DNA of 64,000 nucleotides from Plectosphaerella cucumerina (Eukaryota; Ascomycota; Sordariomycetes; Glomerellales; Plectosphaerellaceae). This document shows, one piece after another, positions 1 through 12,000 of the stretch (position 1 is its first letter; each line of letters starts with the position of its first letter). The DNA lies in the NCBI GenBank assembly GCA_020746995.1, contig JAGPXD010000004.1, positions 3,224,001 to 3,288,000 of the forward strand, given 5' to 3'. The notes beneath the pieces are model-generated. The model was not told the DNA's origin. It saw only the letters and a program-made list of their open reading frames with translations, and searched no databases. The translations under genes and the position numbers were made by a program.

Positions 1-788
1 CGTCGTTCGGACGCCGCAGCATCACGTCCGTCCCATCCCATCCAGGTGCGGCTTGACGTCCGACCGCGCGCGCTGTCAACGTCGCTCGACATCCCTTTTC
101 ACTCACCCCCCCACACACACTCCACGAACGACGCCGGCCCCATTATCAGATCTTCGAGACCCGGACACCTTCAATCCCCTGTCCGCACGTCGCATCGTCT
201 CTCAGGCGGGCGCCGCCACGCCTGTCACTTGCAGTCGTCTCGCACTCGAATCTGCGCCGAGCCGCACGTCGACCATCCTCCGCGGTCTTGGCAGAGCTCT
301 CTCCCGCGCGTATCAGATACGGAGCCAACGACAAATCACAGCTTTCCCGGGGCGAACTCCGGTTTGCTCTCCCCCTCTTGCCTCCTTTCCCAGCTTCCCC
401 TCTCTGCGTCGTCGATCACGTCTGCTCGCCTTCGGAGTGCAGCGTCGGTACCATTCGTCTTTCGTCGAGCCCCTTGCTTGTTGCCCCCCTCTTGGCCCCC
501 GTACGGGATCATCATCAAGCATCAGGTCGAGACCAGCGTGGCCCGCCCTCGGGACCAGACCTCCCTCACCCCTCTCCCCTCCTCCGGACCTATCTCCTTC
601 GGGATCCCACCTTCCCTTCCGCGGTGTAGCATCCCCCTTGTCGCAGGCCCCCCAAAAACGCCAGCCAAGCCAAGCCAACCCAGCCTTGCGGCTTCTCGCC
701 CGCAAAGGAAACCAGCGGTGAAGCAAGCCAGAGGTCCTCCGGCGATCCTCGCCGCCATCCTCTCGCGCGCTCATCGGGCCGCACCACC
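1..788. other. upstream region of the acid phosphatase gene
   Basis: This stretch holds no convincing gene. Open frames on both strands are long only because the sequence is GC-rich; their products are Pro/Ser/Arg-rich with no recognisable domain. Pyrimidine-rich runs (for example 535-660) precede the ATG at 789 and fit a fungal promoter and 5' leader. Confidence 0.5.
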
Positions 789-3345
789 ATGACGACGGGT
801 TCAAAGTCCCAGCGCCACCGCGGCGGTGGCCCCGGCTACCACCTCGTCCCGGAGCTCGACAGCCCCCGCCACCCGGAGCCCTACACAGACGCCGACTCCC
901 CCGGCCCGAGCCGCGACCGGCGCCACCCCTCGGCCCTCGACCGCCGGCTCCCAGAGAAGCCCCTCCCGGCCCTCCCTTCCATCCCTATGCCCCGCGCCTT
1001 GCAGCCAGGCTACGACACGGGCATGGCCGCCCGCCGCCGCCGTCCCCTGATGCTCTTCCTCTTCGCCCTCGCAGGCTGCCTCCTCGCCGGCCTGACCCTC
1101 GAACTGGCCTGGCACGGCGTGCGCACCCCTCCCCCGCGAGGCGTCTGGAGGTGCCTCGCAGGCGACGGCCAGGGCCACGTGCCGCAATACTTCCAGACGA
1201 CGCCGGAGCTGTGGGCCGGCCCCACGGCCACGGGGAAGGCGGCCTTCATGGCCCAGACGCAGGTAGTGCCCACGGGGACGGTGGCGTTTGTGCCCAACGC
1301 GCCGCTGCAGACGCAGGTGCCCATCGAGGGCATGACGAGCCAGAACGAGAGTATCTTCAAGCTGATGGGGTATCTTTCGCCGTACCAGCCATCTCCCGGG
1401 TTTGGAGTGGAGGAGTATGGGATGCCGGAGGGCGCTGAGCTCGTGCAGCTGCAGGTAGGTTATTTGGGGAAGACTATTGGTGAGAGGTTCTGACGAAGAG
1501 GCAGATGTTGTCACGGCATGGATCGAGGTATCCTACCCTGGACTCGGATGTTGCCAGGCTGGGAGACAAGATCAGGGATGGGAGGTTCAAGGCTAGTGGC
1601 GCCTTGGAGTTCTTGAATAGTTGGAAGTATGAGCTGGGGCATGAGATTTTGGTGCCGAAGGGTGAGTCTTGAGACTTGGGGGAGTTGGGTTTCTTGGAGT
1701 TGTGACTGACGTTATCGCAGGTCGATCGGAATTGTTCGAGTCTGGTATGTCCCGATGATGATGGCGAGGGACGCGGTTCTCGGCATTCCCGTGGCGGAGA
1801 TGTGGCTTGACTCCGATGTCGCGAGTTAGACCGACGCAGCAGGTCGAGCGATGCGGCAGGTTACTGATTCTCAAGAGCCTGGTCGCATCGGGAGACTGGC
1901 TGCGTCGATTGCTATGCTGTGTCGCTGGACATAGCAAGCTTGATGCGCGACATTGGAGCCACGCCACTGAGGTCTCAGGGGCGCCGTGAACCGGGTCCGT
2001 GATGGGGAGTGATGGTTTGCTCACGTTTCTCTAGGAATTCTGCACTCGTACATGTATGGGCAACTGTACAACCCCAACAGCAAGCTCATCGTCCGGACCA
2101 CGGTAAGCATCGCGCTGCGCACGGCAACCCCGCACCCCTGCTGACAGGCTGCAGACCCAGGACCGGATGCTCAAGTCGGCCGAGTACTTCCTTGCCGGAT
2201 TCTTCGGCCTCGAATGGTGAGCCATGTCTCCCTTCTGCCCTGCCCTCCCTCTTTCTGACGTCCGCAGGACCAACAACGCCACTATCGAGGTCATCATCGA
2301 GGACTCAGGCTTCAATAACTCGCTTGCCGGTTACCTCAACTGCCCCCAGGCATGGTCGCACAACACAGGCAAGACGGCGTCTCTGGAATGGCAGTCGCAC
2401 TACCTGAAGGACGGTGGGTACTCCTCTCGGGACACGGTCGGTCCTGTTGCTGACGGATTGCAGCCACGAAGCGCCTCCAGGGCATGATCAAGGGGCTTGA
2501 CTGGACCACCAACGACACCTTTGCGGCGCAGACCATGTGTCCGTATGAAACTGTGAGTTTCACCCTGCTGCGAACCTGTCACGTCCCTAACATCCGCAGG
2601 TGGCCTACGGCTACAGCCGCTGGTGCGACCTCTTTACGTACGAGGAATGGGTCGGCTTTGAGTACGCCATCGACCTCGCCTTTGCAGGCAACAATATGTT
2701 CCAGAACCCAGCCGGAGTGAGTAAACCCCCCCATCCCCTTGCTTCGTCAACTGACACCCCCAGCGCGCCGTCGGCATCGGCTACCAGCAAGAAGTCATGG
2801 CCCGCCTCAACAACCACACCCTCGGCTACTCCGGTTCCCAGATCAACACCACCCTCGACGACAACGAGGAAACCTTCCCCCTCAACCAGACAATCTACTT
2901 CGACTTCTCTCACGACACCAACATCGCCTCCATTCTCACCGCCTTTGGCCTGCGCCAGTTCGCCGACCTCCTCAAGCCCGACGCCCACCCAGGCCCGCAC
3001 AACATGACCGTCTCGCACATCACGCCCTTTGGCGCCCGGCTCGACATGGAGATCATCCGTACCCCGAAGCCGTTGAAAGCCGACCGCTCAGGCTACGAGG
3101 AGGGAGGGGAGACGAAGTACATGCATTTCGTGCTGAATCAGAGGACTGTACCCCTTGGGTGGAGTTTTCCGGAGTGCGATGTGGCGAGGGTTGATGGATG
3201 GTGCGAGCTTGGGGCGTTCATCAAGGTGCAGGCTGAGATGGAGAAGTTGGCGGATTATGACCATGCGTGTCATGGGGAGTTGCCGCATTTGCCGTATGGA
3301 GCGGTGAGTGATGGACGGCCGGTGGAGGAGAAGGGGGGTGGTTGA
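789..3345 (+). CDS. membrane-anchored histidine acid phosphatase (phytase-like), 9 exons
   Basis: Histidine acid phosphatases hydrolyse phosphomonoesters through a phospho-histidine intermediate. I read exons 789-1454, 1505-1661, 1721-1744, 2035-2102, 2155-2216, 2268-2413, 2464-2552, 2600-2716 and 2764-3345, which join in frame to 636 residues. The family signature RHGSRYP is at about residues 226-232 (nucleophile His227), right after the first intron. The proton-donor HD pair lies in FSHDTN at about residue 493. A basic stretch (ARRRRP) followed by a hydrophobic segment at about 86-108 suggests a type II membrane anchor behind a roughly 85-residue polar tail, rather than a cleaved signal peptide. 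Several NxT/S sites and spaced cysteines fit a secretory-route ectodomain. Intron 3 (1745-2034, 290 bp) is much longer than the others, and the 24-nt exon 3 is a microexon. True phytase versus general acid phosphatase activity cannot be told from this. Confidence 0.88.
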
Positions 3346-3961
3346 TGGGTCTCTTTGAAGGTGTGTTTCCATTTGGGCCTTTCGATTTGTACGATGTAGC
3401 TGCCCGTGGATGGGCAGATTTTGGGATCTTATGGCGTTCAAGAGGGTTCGAGTAATATAGGGCAAGATGCCCGTAGGCGGCATCTACAAGCAAGCCATTG
3501 GTCGAAGGGAGGAACTATGTTCATCAAAATAGATGCAAAACTTCATGCGTTTGAGCTTTATGGTCATTGAACAGCTTGCTCATTGACATCTCTTGACCCG
3601 ACAGCGTGGGACCTCTGCCTCAGCCGGCGAGCCAGTCGCGTCTGAAGATTCAGACGTGGCGCTGTTGCATAGACTTTGAGTTCGGGTGGCTTGGACTTGA
3701 AGACTTGTACACACTCAGGTGAGCATTGGATCGGGAGTAACGGCATGGTCTCGTTGGACTTGGGCGGTCGGTCGGTCGGTACAGCAGGTTCAAACGTGCG
3801 AGCTGGCTTTTACTCTATCTTCAGTTATATCTCTACCTAGGAATCAGAACCACCCCCTTTAGTGACCCAAAACTTACCCTACCTAGGAGATGTTAGCTAT
3901 TGACGCGAAACCAGAAAACTAGGCGGGAAAGTAGGTACGCAGTATCACTCGAGTCCAGCCC
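3346..3961. other. intergenic, phosphatase 3' side to epoxide hydrolase relic
   Basis: Nothing coding is seen. It should contain the 3' untranslated region of the phosphatase and the downstream side of the minus-strand epoxide hydrolase relic. A short GGTC tetramer run (gcggtcggtcggtcggt) is near 3765-3780. Confidence 0.4.
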
Positions 3962-5075
3962 TCACCGAGCCGTTTCCGAAGCCGCCAGGAGCCTCTTAGT
4001 CACCTCCCACGCTCCTCCATTCTCCCCAAACATCGTCCTCACATCATTCGCCAGTAGCTCTGGCACCTCATACGCAGCAAAGTGCCCGCCCTTGTCGTGC
4101 CTGGCCTCAAAGACTACAGGCCCTAGGGTCCGGCCCCAAGATGAAGGCGAGACATACGACAAGCCGAGCTTGACGTTCGCGATGTGGCCGAATATCTTCC
4201 TCGTCAGCTCCGGCTGCGAGTGAGCCAACTCGTAGTAGATTCGTATGCTCGACGCCGGCCCTGCCGTGGAGAAGTGGTAGATGGACACCCAGGTGAGGAT
4301 CTCGTCGTCAGTCCAAGGGTACTCGTCCGCCCAGGTGGGGAGCTTCTCGTAGATCCAGCCCAGGAGCGCTACGGGCGAGTCGGAAAGAGCGAGGCCCAGG
4401 GTTGTGGTTTTGGTGGACTGCATGTGGTAGTAGCCGGCATCTTCAGACTTGAACCTCTTCGTGCGCTCGATACCTGCCCATTCTTCATCGGTCGAGGGTG
4501 GGTTGTTCTTCACGGCCTCCGCGAAGGCCTCTGGTGTCCCGAATGCCTCCGCGGTGGTGATGGTGTTGATGTGCGACGCGAGGGGGCAACGACATGGAAT
4601 GACTGGCCCTCATCTGGGTTCGTCAGGAGAGGCAATATCTTGATGACCTCCAAGATGCTGCCGGGCCCTGTGAATGTCAGATGACCGGCTTCAGATCCGC
4701 AGGTCTTGGAGAATGGAGATGCATGTGGCAGGGTAGTAACTCACAGCCGTGGACGAAGAGTAGAGGGATGCTGTTCACTTTTCCGCTCTTTCTGGTACAC
4801 AAAGCGAACGGTGACATCTCCGAAGCCATCAATATTGACAGTCGTCTCGAAATGGGCCCGGGGGAGGAGACTGTCCAGCCTTGACTCTTGTGCCCGCCAG
4901 TCATAGCCGTCAGCCCAGTACTGCGCCAAATGCTTCACTTAGCCGACAGGGATGCCTGTAGTCCAGTCGCAGTTCAGTGCTGTCTCTTTTGGGAATACAG
5001 CGCGCTGCAGCTTGTCTTTGAGAAGACGAAGGACCAAGGTGTCCCTCTAGGACGTTAATCTTGAAGTACCCAGCT
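3962..5075 (-). pseudogene. decayed epoxide hydrolase (EHN-type alpha/beta hydrolase)
   Basis: Read on the minus strand, the pieces match microsomal-type epoxide hydrolases in order. They are an EHN start (FKINV near 5065), an EHN core ending in IPLLFVHG near 4760, a correctly phased intron (4677-4752) that makes HGWPGS, the strand FHVVAPS near 4590, then the C-terminal half with RHDKGGHFAAYE (catalytic His) near 4080. The gene is broken several times. There is a frameshift near 5040 and an in-frame TAA near 4940 before VKHLAQYW. A second frameshift lies near 4782. Near 4580, FHVVAPS runs straight into SHINTITTAEAF, which removes the roughly 60 residues that carry the nucleophile Asp (GGDWG region) in intact relatives and shifts the frame. 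The surviving 183-residue C-terminal frame might be read from a downstream Met but cannot be a working hydrolase. Sequence error cannot explain the large deletion. Confidence 0.82.
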
Positions 5076-7437
5076 GCCCGTCTAGGCCGTCGAGGCATCT
5101 ACCGAGGCTTCTTAAAAGAGCGATGATGAGACAGACTGAGACCTGTACTATGACTCGCACCACCGCTGCTGTCTCCGACCACGTTGCTAAGCTGACCTGG
5201 CGCGGGACTCGGGAGACTGATATCATGGATCGCTGGCTTCTCACGAACATCAATGTCAAGACTGGCCAAGGAATCCCAGTATAGCTGCCGGTCACAGCGC
5301 TGCGAACAAGCCATTAGCTGCACCTCGAACTATAGTAATGACGCCATCGCTCGGACACACCCCAGCGGCAGCACCGCGAACAAGTCCGTTATGCTGCGGT
5401 TCACCGAGTTACACCGATTGGACCAACCCACACCGGTCAGGGTTGACCGGTGTACTCGGTCCTGACTAAGCAGGATGGGAGCGGACACAGTCCCTCCCAG
5501 ACAGATTCATCCTTCTTCATCATCACTGTCTTGGCTCTATTTATCTGCTCGCGCCAATTCATGTATGATCCAATGAAAGCCTTGAGGGATTACAAAAACC
5601 ATAGTTCATAGGAATTATGTTTTACTACTAATATATTGCGCGACCAAGCTAGTACAGCGCGCCTGGTCCAAGTCGGGGTGTTGGACGTTCTGCAGCCCAG
5701 CTGCTGCCATCTGGCCACCTTTGATCCCACCCTGCATCTCAGACGAACTCTCGCAAGACCAAACACCAACCCAACATCGTGAACCCTTCAATCGCCATCA
5801 AATTAATTCAATCCATGTCCCTCCCGGCCCTCCGTTCCTCGCCCGTGCCCTCACCCGCCGCCGATCGCCCCGGCCCGCGCCCGGCAGTCGCAAGTCGTGG
5901 GACTCCCACCCAGGGTCCAGGGGCAGCCCGTGCCTCGCCATTACGCGATGTTTACTTTATGAAAACCCAGCCTTCACCAACCAGACCTCTCGCGCGCCGC
6001 AAGGGGGTGCCCTCTGTTCTGGAATCTGGTTCAGGGGCGCCTTGCGGCTCTGCGAAGGACGTTCTTTCAACGACATCCTCCATCATCAACGACATGTCGT
6101 CGTCGTCGTCGTCGTGGTGCCGATAAGCAATCCGCCAAGTCGTCGTGCGCCCGCACGCTCTCTGCGCCCGCTGCTCGGCTCGTTCCTAGGAGGATTTGCA
6201 GGCGCCGCCCCCCCCTCCCTACGGGCCCTCCCCCAGAACCATACACAAGAAATGGAACCGCGACACGACATTGGCGATCGATCCCGCCTGCAGCATGGCA
6301 AACGGTTCCTGATGGCCGGGTCCTGGGCACGGCCAAGATCCGGGGCAGGATCTCTTGGTGTTCTTCGTGCGGGCGCGGGTTGCAGGGAGCGGCGGGATGC
6401 TATTTCAACGTCCATCGTCCTTCGTCCGACGTTTTGTTTTCTTAAACCTACGACGACGTCACTTTATCAGACTTTAAACTGCACAGTGACGCATGTCTGC
6501 TCGCGTGTCAAATGGCGTTTATCGACCGACGATGGCACTTCGAGCTTGACCTCGGCCACATGCCGTCGCCAGACTATCGCTGCTGCGCCTCTGGAGCGCT
6601 GGAAGTACCGCCAAGTACATCGCCCACGCGGTACATTCAATCGCTCCAGGTCCAGGAACGGCCATCTCTCTCTCTTTTCCTCCCCTCGGGCCTCTGCATT
6701 CCCCCGTGTCGAACGATAAAGACGAGGCCAGCCCAGCCCGTCCGTCGCGCAGGCCAGGGTGGCACATGCAGGCCATTTCCCTGATTTCTCCCTCTCCCCC
6801 CCGGCCTCTCTTTCACCTCCAATTTCAGCTCCACGGCCGCTGGCTCCGCCTCGATGCCCCGATCCGTTGTCGCCACGACCGAGCCTATTTGTCCCGCCGG
6901 CCACTCACAGCCTCTTCCCTTATCTCGACCCTTTTTCGCCGGCTTCTGACTCGCGAGGGAACTCATCCCACCCCCCTCCCCCCGGCCTCGTCTTGCATTC
7001 TCCCGCGGCTGCCCACCCCATGCTCCCCGCGACTCAGAGCGCAGCAGATAGGATGCAACTTGCACCTCGACCGGGCGACGCCGTGCACATGCCGATCACC
7101 TCTCCCAGACGATGCACAGCCCGCGACCCGATCACAGCACAACACTCACGCGACATCGGGCCAAAGTATGAAGAGTCAAGTAAATTTCATCGGTCTACTA
7201 TGGTGCACACTTTCAATATACCCTGAAAGTGGTGTCTTGGGGGGGTATTGATACAATCAACATGCTCGCTCAAACGCAAATTGCCGCCCCGGTGCATTTG
7301 CTGTCCGGGTGACGACGGGGGGGAAAGCGAGAAAGACAGGAAGAACGCCGTTTTTAGAAAACGTCCCGCTGCTTTGCCGTAACCAAGGAAAATATTAGAG
7401 GAAAAAAAAAACTCCCAACAGCCTCGCTCGACATCGC
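5076..7437. other. intergenic region, 2.4 kb
   Basis: I see no supported gene. An open frame of 332 codons (5721-6719, +) has a low-complexity Arg/Pro/Ser translation with no domain and overlaps equally long frames on the other strand, so I treat it as chance. AT-rich DNA occurs near 5560-5640, a hairpin-forming inverted repeat at 5403-5460, and a TCG triplet run near 6093-6112. The 3' untranslated region of the ammonium transporter should lie near 7200-7437. Confidence 0.4.
5403..5460. repeat. nested inverted repeat (cruciform/hairpin candidate)
   Basis: The inner arms ACACCGGTCA (5430-5439) and TGACCGGTGT (5444-5453) are perfect complements around a 4-nt loop. The right arm continues into ACTCGGT (5454-5460), which pairs with ACCGAGT at 5403-5409 and has a second partial copy of the arm after it. 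No gene covers it. It could be a terminator-like hairpin, a regulator dyad or a transposon footprint. Confidence 0.6.
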
Positions 7438-9045
7438 TCAGGCCGCAGTCTGCGTCTTCTCGCTCCTGGCCTCCTCCGAGTCCGCAGGGGCGGGCTTGGT
7501 GGCGGGCTCGGGGGAAGTGGGCGCCGAGTTGCGGTCGGCCATAACCTGGTGCTCCTCGATACCGTGCTGGGGAACGAAGCGAACACCCTCGCCGGCGGGC
7601 TCGGTCTGGTGGGGGGTCCAGGCGAGGAAGTCACGGCGGACCTCGACGTAATCGTAGGAGAACTCGCCGTGCTGGTCGTCGTCCATGCCGAGGAGCTCAG
7701 CCTCCTCAGAGGCGCGCAACTTCAGGCCGGGGATGAGGTCGATGATCTTGGCGATGGCAGCCGAGACGACGAAGGAGTAGGCGCACGAGGCGACGATGAC
7801 GGCGATCTGCTTGTACATGACGGCGTAGTTGCCGTCAATCCAGCCACCGGTGACACCAGTGTTGACGCCGTCGAGGCCGATAACGGCACCGCTAGCGAAG
7901 AAGCCGTTGAAGATGAGACCGACGATACCGCCGATGCCGTGCTCAGCGAAGACATCGAGAGAGTCGTCGATGCCGAGCATGAACTTGATCTTGGTGCCGA
8001 AGTTGCAAGCGACGCCGGCGACGACACCGAGGATGATCGAGGCCCAGGGGGGCAGGAAGCCGGAGCAGGGAGTGGCAGCGACGAGACCCGAAATAGTGCC
8101 GGAGCACCAGCCGACGAGGGACCACTTGCGGGCAAGGCGGTAGTCGAGCAGGCACCAGGTCATGGCGGCAAACATGGCGGTCAGGCAGGAGTTCCAGACT
8201 GCCATGACGGCGCGCAGGTTAGCACCGAAGGCGGAGCCGCCGTTGAAGCCGAGCCAGCCGAACCACAGGAAGATGGTGCCGAGGGTGATGAGAGAGATGT
8301 TGTGGGGGCGGAAGTTGAGCATCATCTTCTCGTTGCGGCGACCCAGGACCCAGGAGTAGGCGAGGGCGGACAGACCGGAGCCGATCTCGACGGGGACACC
8401 GCCGGCGTAGTCGAGAACACCCCACTTGAAGCCCCAGCCGTTGACGTTCCAGACCCAGCAGGCGAGAGGGCAGTAGACGAGGGTGGCCCAGAAGAAGATG
8501 AAGACCATGCAGGGAATGACACGGCCGCGCTCAGCGGTGGCACCGGCCGTCAGGCAGGCGGTGACGCCGAGGAACATCATCTGGTAGAAGGAGTAGAGGA
8601 GGGCGGGGACGAGAGGCGAGCCGGGCGAGGGGGCAGCGAGGGTCTTCATGAGGCCGAAGTGCCTGAAGTCGCCGATGAAGCCGTTGCTGGCGGTCTCGCT
8701 GAAGGCGAGCGAGTAGCCCCAGAAGTACCACTGGAAGCAGATGACGGAGAAGGTCATCATGGCGACCCAGAGCTGCGAGAGGGCCGACTTGCGGCGTGCG
8801 AGACCCGAGTAGAGGAAGGCGATGCCGGGAATCATGAGGAGGACCATGGCGGCCGAGACGAGGATATAGGCCTGGTCGCCAGACTGGTACCACTGGTTGA
8901 GGTTCTCGGTGGCTGTAGGGGTGAAGTGTCAGCCGCCCGCCAAATTTCGTCTCGTTTGTTTCATTGTGAACATACTGGGATCACCACCGAAGTTCTCGTC
9001 GGTGCCATTGAACTCCGTAGGAGCTCCTACCCAGGTATAGGACAT
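7438..9045 (-). CDS. ammonium transporter, Amt/Mep family (Mep1/3-type)
   Basis: This is a high-affinity plasma-membrane ammonium importer of the Amt/Mep/Rh family. Exon 1 is 8976-9045 (ATG at 9045) and exon 2 is 7438-8912, joined over a 63-bp intron (donor GTATGT, acceptor CTACAG) to 514 residues, the usual fungal length with about 11 membrane segments. Diagnostic stretches include GATAERGR, WFGWLGFNGGS and DVFAEHGIGGIVG. At the first twin-His position the protein has Glu199 (GGVPVEIGSG), while the second His is kept (His348). That E/H pair is known from yeast Mep1 and Mep3 and separates them from Mep2, so this is the MeaA-like rather than the Mep2/MepA-like paralogue. The roughly 85-residue cytosolic tail is acidic then Pro/Ala-rich. 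Several GATA motifs lie upstream, consistent with nitrogen catabolite control. Confidence 0.93.
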
Positions 9046-12000
9046 GTTGGGCTGGTGTTGTCGAGACGTCGACCCGGATATGGATGTTGATGGGTGTTGT
9101 GGTAAGGAGAGACGTTGACGGGTTTGTTGTTGAAGAGCCCCGGCGAGGATGTAAAAGGGGTTGTCGAGAAGTGGAATGGAGCGTCGAGAAGAGGCCTGGC
9201 TGTTCCGGAAGAGAGAAAGACGAGGGCGGGTCGAGGGGATATATATGAACCTTCCGGACCCGGGGGGATAAGCTGGACGGACGACGCGAGGGGGGGCGGC
9301 AGGGGGTTGCTTGTACCGACGGATCGACTATCTCAGTACGGAGGGGGGACCACAACGGGGTGCTGGCTAGCCATATCAAATCACACATTGTCAGGGTGGT
9401 GAGCAAATGTCTGAGATAAGACCAGCCAGCGCGAAGCCGGACCCGGGGTGGGAGTTTGGGTTGGGTGGGAGGGTGGAGGGGGGTTGTCGTGGGTACCCCG
9501 TCCGCAGGCACGGGTACCGTCCGTGAGCAGTACTCGCATGTTCCTCTTCTTTTTCTTGGGTCGTGGTGATCAGTGGGATGGAAGGGGGCCTGGTACCCCC
9601 GCAGGAGGGTCGACTCGAGGAGCAGGACGAGGACGAAAGGGCGCGCCGCCGACCGCTGGGGCCAACGCCGGCGCGCCGGGGCTGGCTGTTGATCCCTGAA
9701 CCTGAGCTCCTCGAAGGGGCGGGCCTGATAAGCCGGGGACGGATGTGGTGTGCCATCGCATCTGAGGCGCCGGCGCACCGGCCAGCGTGGGTGAGGGAAG
9801 AAGAGGCGCTGCGCTGCATCACTGCGGGACGTGTAATAGAGGTGACTGACTGAAAACGAGAGATAGGAGCGCGGCGACGTGTGAGTGGCCAGGGGCAGGG
9901 GAGGGGGGCGTGTGACACATGCCGAAGGGGGAAGGCAGGGGGGGTGCGCGCGATACCGCTGGTTCGGGCGAGGGAAGGGCCCAATTCTGCAGTGCAGACA
10001 GCTTATTTTCGTGACAATTGGCGAGGACAAAGAAGGCGTAGGGGGGCGTGGGCGCAGCGGCGGTCGAAGTCGAGGAAGGAGTGATCGGGTGGTTTAGGGA
10101 AAGGGTACAGCACTGGAGAAGGTGCCTTGGGTGCCCCGTCTCCACTGTCGCTTCCACCCGGCTCGGCAGAGGCAGGCACTGCCAGGCACTGCGTCGCCCC
10201 ACGCCTGGGCGGCCCTGGACCCTGCTTGGCCATTTTACCCAAGGAGGTGTGCTCACTCCCGTCACCACCAGTCAGACGGCATCTATCTCCAACGGCAAAT
10301 CGCAGCGCAACGCAGCAATGCACGCACCTCAATTGCTTCTCCGTGCGACCCTTTCCATGGAACAGGAGGATCGAAGGATGAGACGTCGTGCTACGCCAGC
10401 CCAAACCCTTTTCCCCCGGAATGCCGCGCCGCATCTTACCCCTCGGGCGCACTGCGATTATTTTAGGAGCGAGCATCGCATCGCGCAACCTCTCTGTCCA
10501 GCCCGGCCCAGCCAGTCTTCCTTCCAGGTCTCTCAAAGAAAAGAAGTGCGACTTGCGCAAGCCCTCCGTGTTCCGGACTGGGCGGCCAGGACAGGACAGG
10601 GCAGCACATGTTAGCGTCGGACGTCCCACCGCCCAAAATTCTCGGCCCCCTCCCCCGAGAGTCGGGCCCCCGGAAACGGAACACTCGAAGGAAGGGCTGC
10701 GCGACACCAAAAACTCCAGGTTCCAGACACGCGCGAGCGGATAGGTCCAGAATTCCAGATGCAGAGAGCTGGGCTTGCTGGGCCCGGCGTGCAGAAAATA
10801 AACTCGCCCGTCAGCCCGCAAGCCCCCCCCTTCTCCCCGGCGCCGGGATTCTTCGAAGAAAAAACCTGGGGGCCCGGACCTTTCGGTCGGTAGTCGATGG
10901 TCAACTGGAGCGGGTTGTCACCACCGGTACCCAATTCCACCGGTCGAAGCATTCTGCCCCCCGGTCAGATCGTGTCGTCACCTCTGAAACCACGACGACG
11001 GACGGGACTAGCATTTGCGAGGCGGCGATCAAGTGAAGCGGGACCCCCCATCTCGAACCCGCAGATAAGGACAGACACACATTCACAGCTGTCAGGTCAT
11101 CACGACGACGGCGGCATGTGGCCCTGACAGGGATGGGCGGGGGAGAAGGAGAGACGGGGGAACGGGGGGTCGGGTCTGCGGACGGGTCTCCCCGGGTTGA
11201 ACGCCACAGCTGGTAAAAGGTGCATATCGTACATAATGCCATTGCGGCATCCAAACGGCCTAGCGCCCGGTCTGCATGCCCCGCGACAGACGCAGGAAGA
11301 GGAAGCGAGCGGCCTGAGATACAAGTATCATGCCCCGGGCTTGTGGCCTCGTCGCGTCGATCTCGCGGGAGGCTTCCTATCTTCCCCAGACGGCGAGCCA
11401 GCCGCCCGACTTCGGCAGCCCCGTCATGCGTTATCCCGCCGCATATCAGGCTTGAGGGAGGCGTTGATTGACAATGACAGCACAGGGCGGGAAAAGCCCA
11501 ATCGCTTGGCGATAACCCGTGTCCCCTCCCTCCCCTGCTCTGGCTGAGTGAGTGTGCTTCCCCTTCTCAGCTCCCATCATTGGCGTGTACCTGCGTGCTG
11601 GTACGCCTCATCCCGCCGTCCACCATCGAGGGGGGGAAAACGTTCTGTCGAGGAATGACGCCCTTATCTTTCAGCCAGCGAACCTCGGGCGCCTATCATC
11701 CGACCGAGCACCCTTCTTCCCTGCGCCGCGCATCATTCATTTGTCGGCGCATCGGCCACATGAGCAATCAGCTCGCGTGACAAACTCAGGCCATTTTCCT
11801 CTCAGCCGCCATGCACAAGGAAAGAAAGATGTCTCTCTGTCTCTCTCGGGATGATTGACCCGTCCGGCAGTCGGAGGCCCTCCCGGTCGCCAACGGTCGC
11901 GGTGTCGCTCGGCCGGAAATGCCAGCGACCGCCGGACCAGTCGCTGTCATTGCGTGGACAAACGATTTGTCGTCCCCATGCCAAAGTCTTGGTCACCACC

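Noticed and set aside
5721..6719. 332-codon open frame upstream of the ammonium transporter
   Set aside because: Low-complexity Pro/Arg/Ser translation, no domain, overlaps long frames on the other strand; typical of GC-rich non-coding DNA.
7549..9090. 513-codon plus-strand frame
   Set aside because: It is the antisense shadow of the ammonium transporter; Gly/Glu/Asp/Val-rich composition mirrors its codons.
8981..10030. 349-codon minus-strand frame
   Set aside because: Overlaps the first exon of the ammonium transporter in another frame and consists of promoter/leader sequence; no domain.
10003..10821. 272-codon minus-strand frame
   Set aside because: No recognisable domain, frames equally long on the other strand, no good start context.
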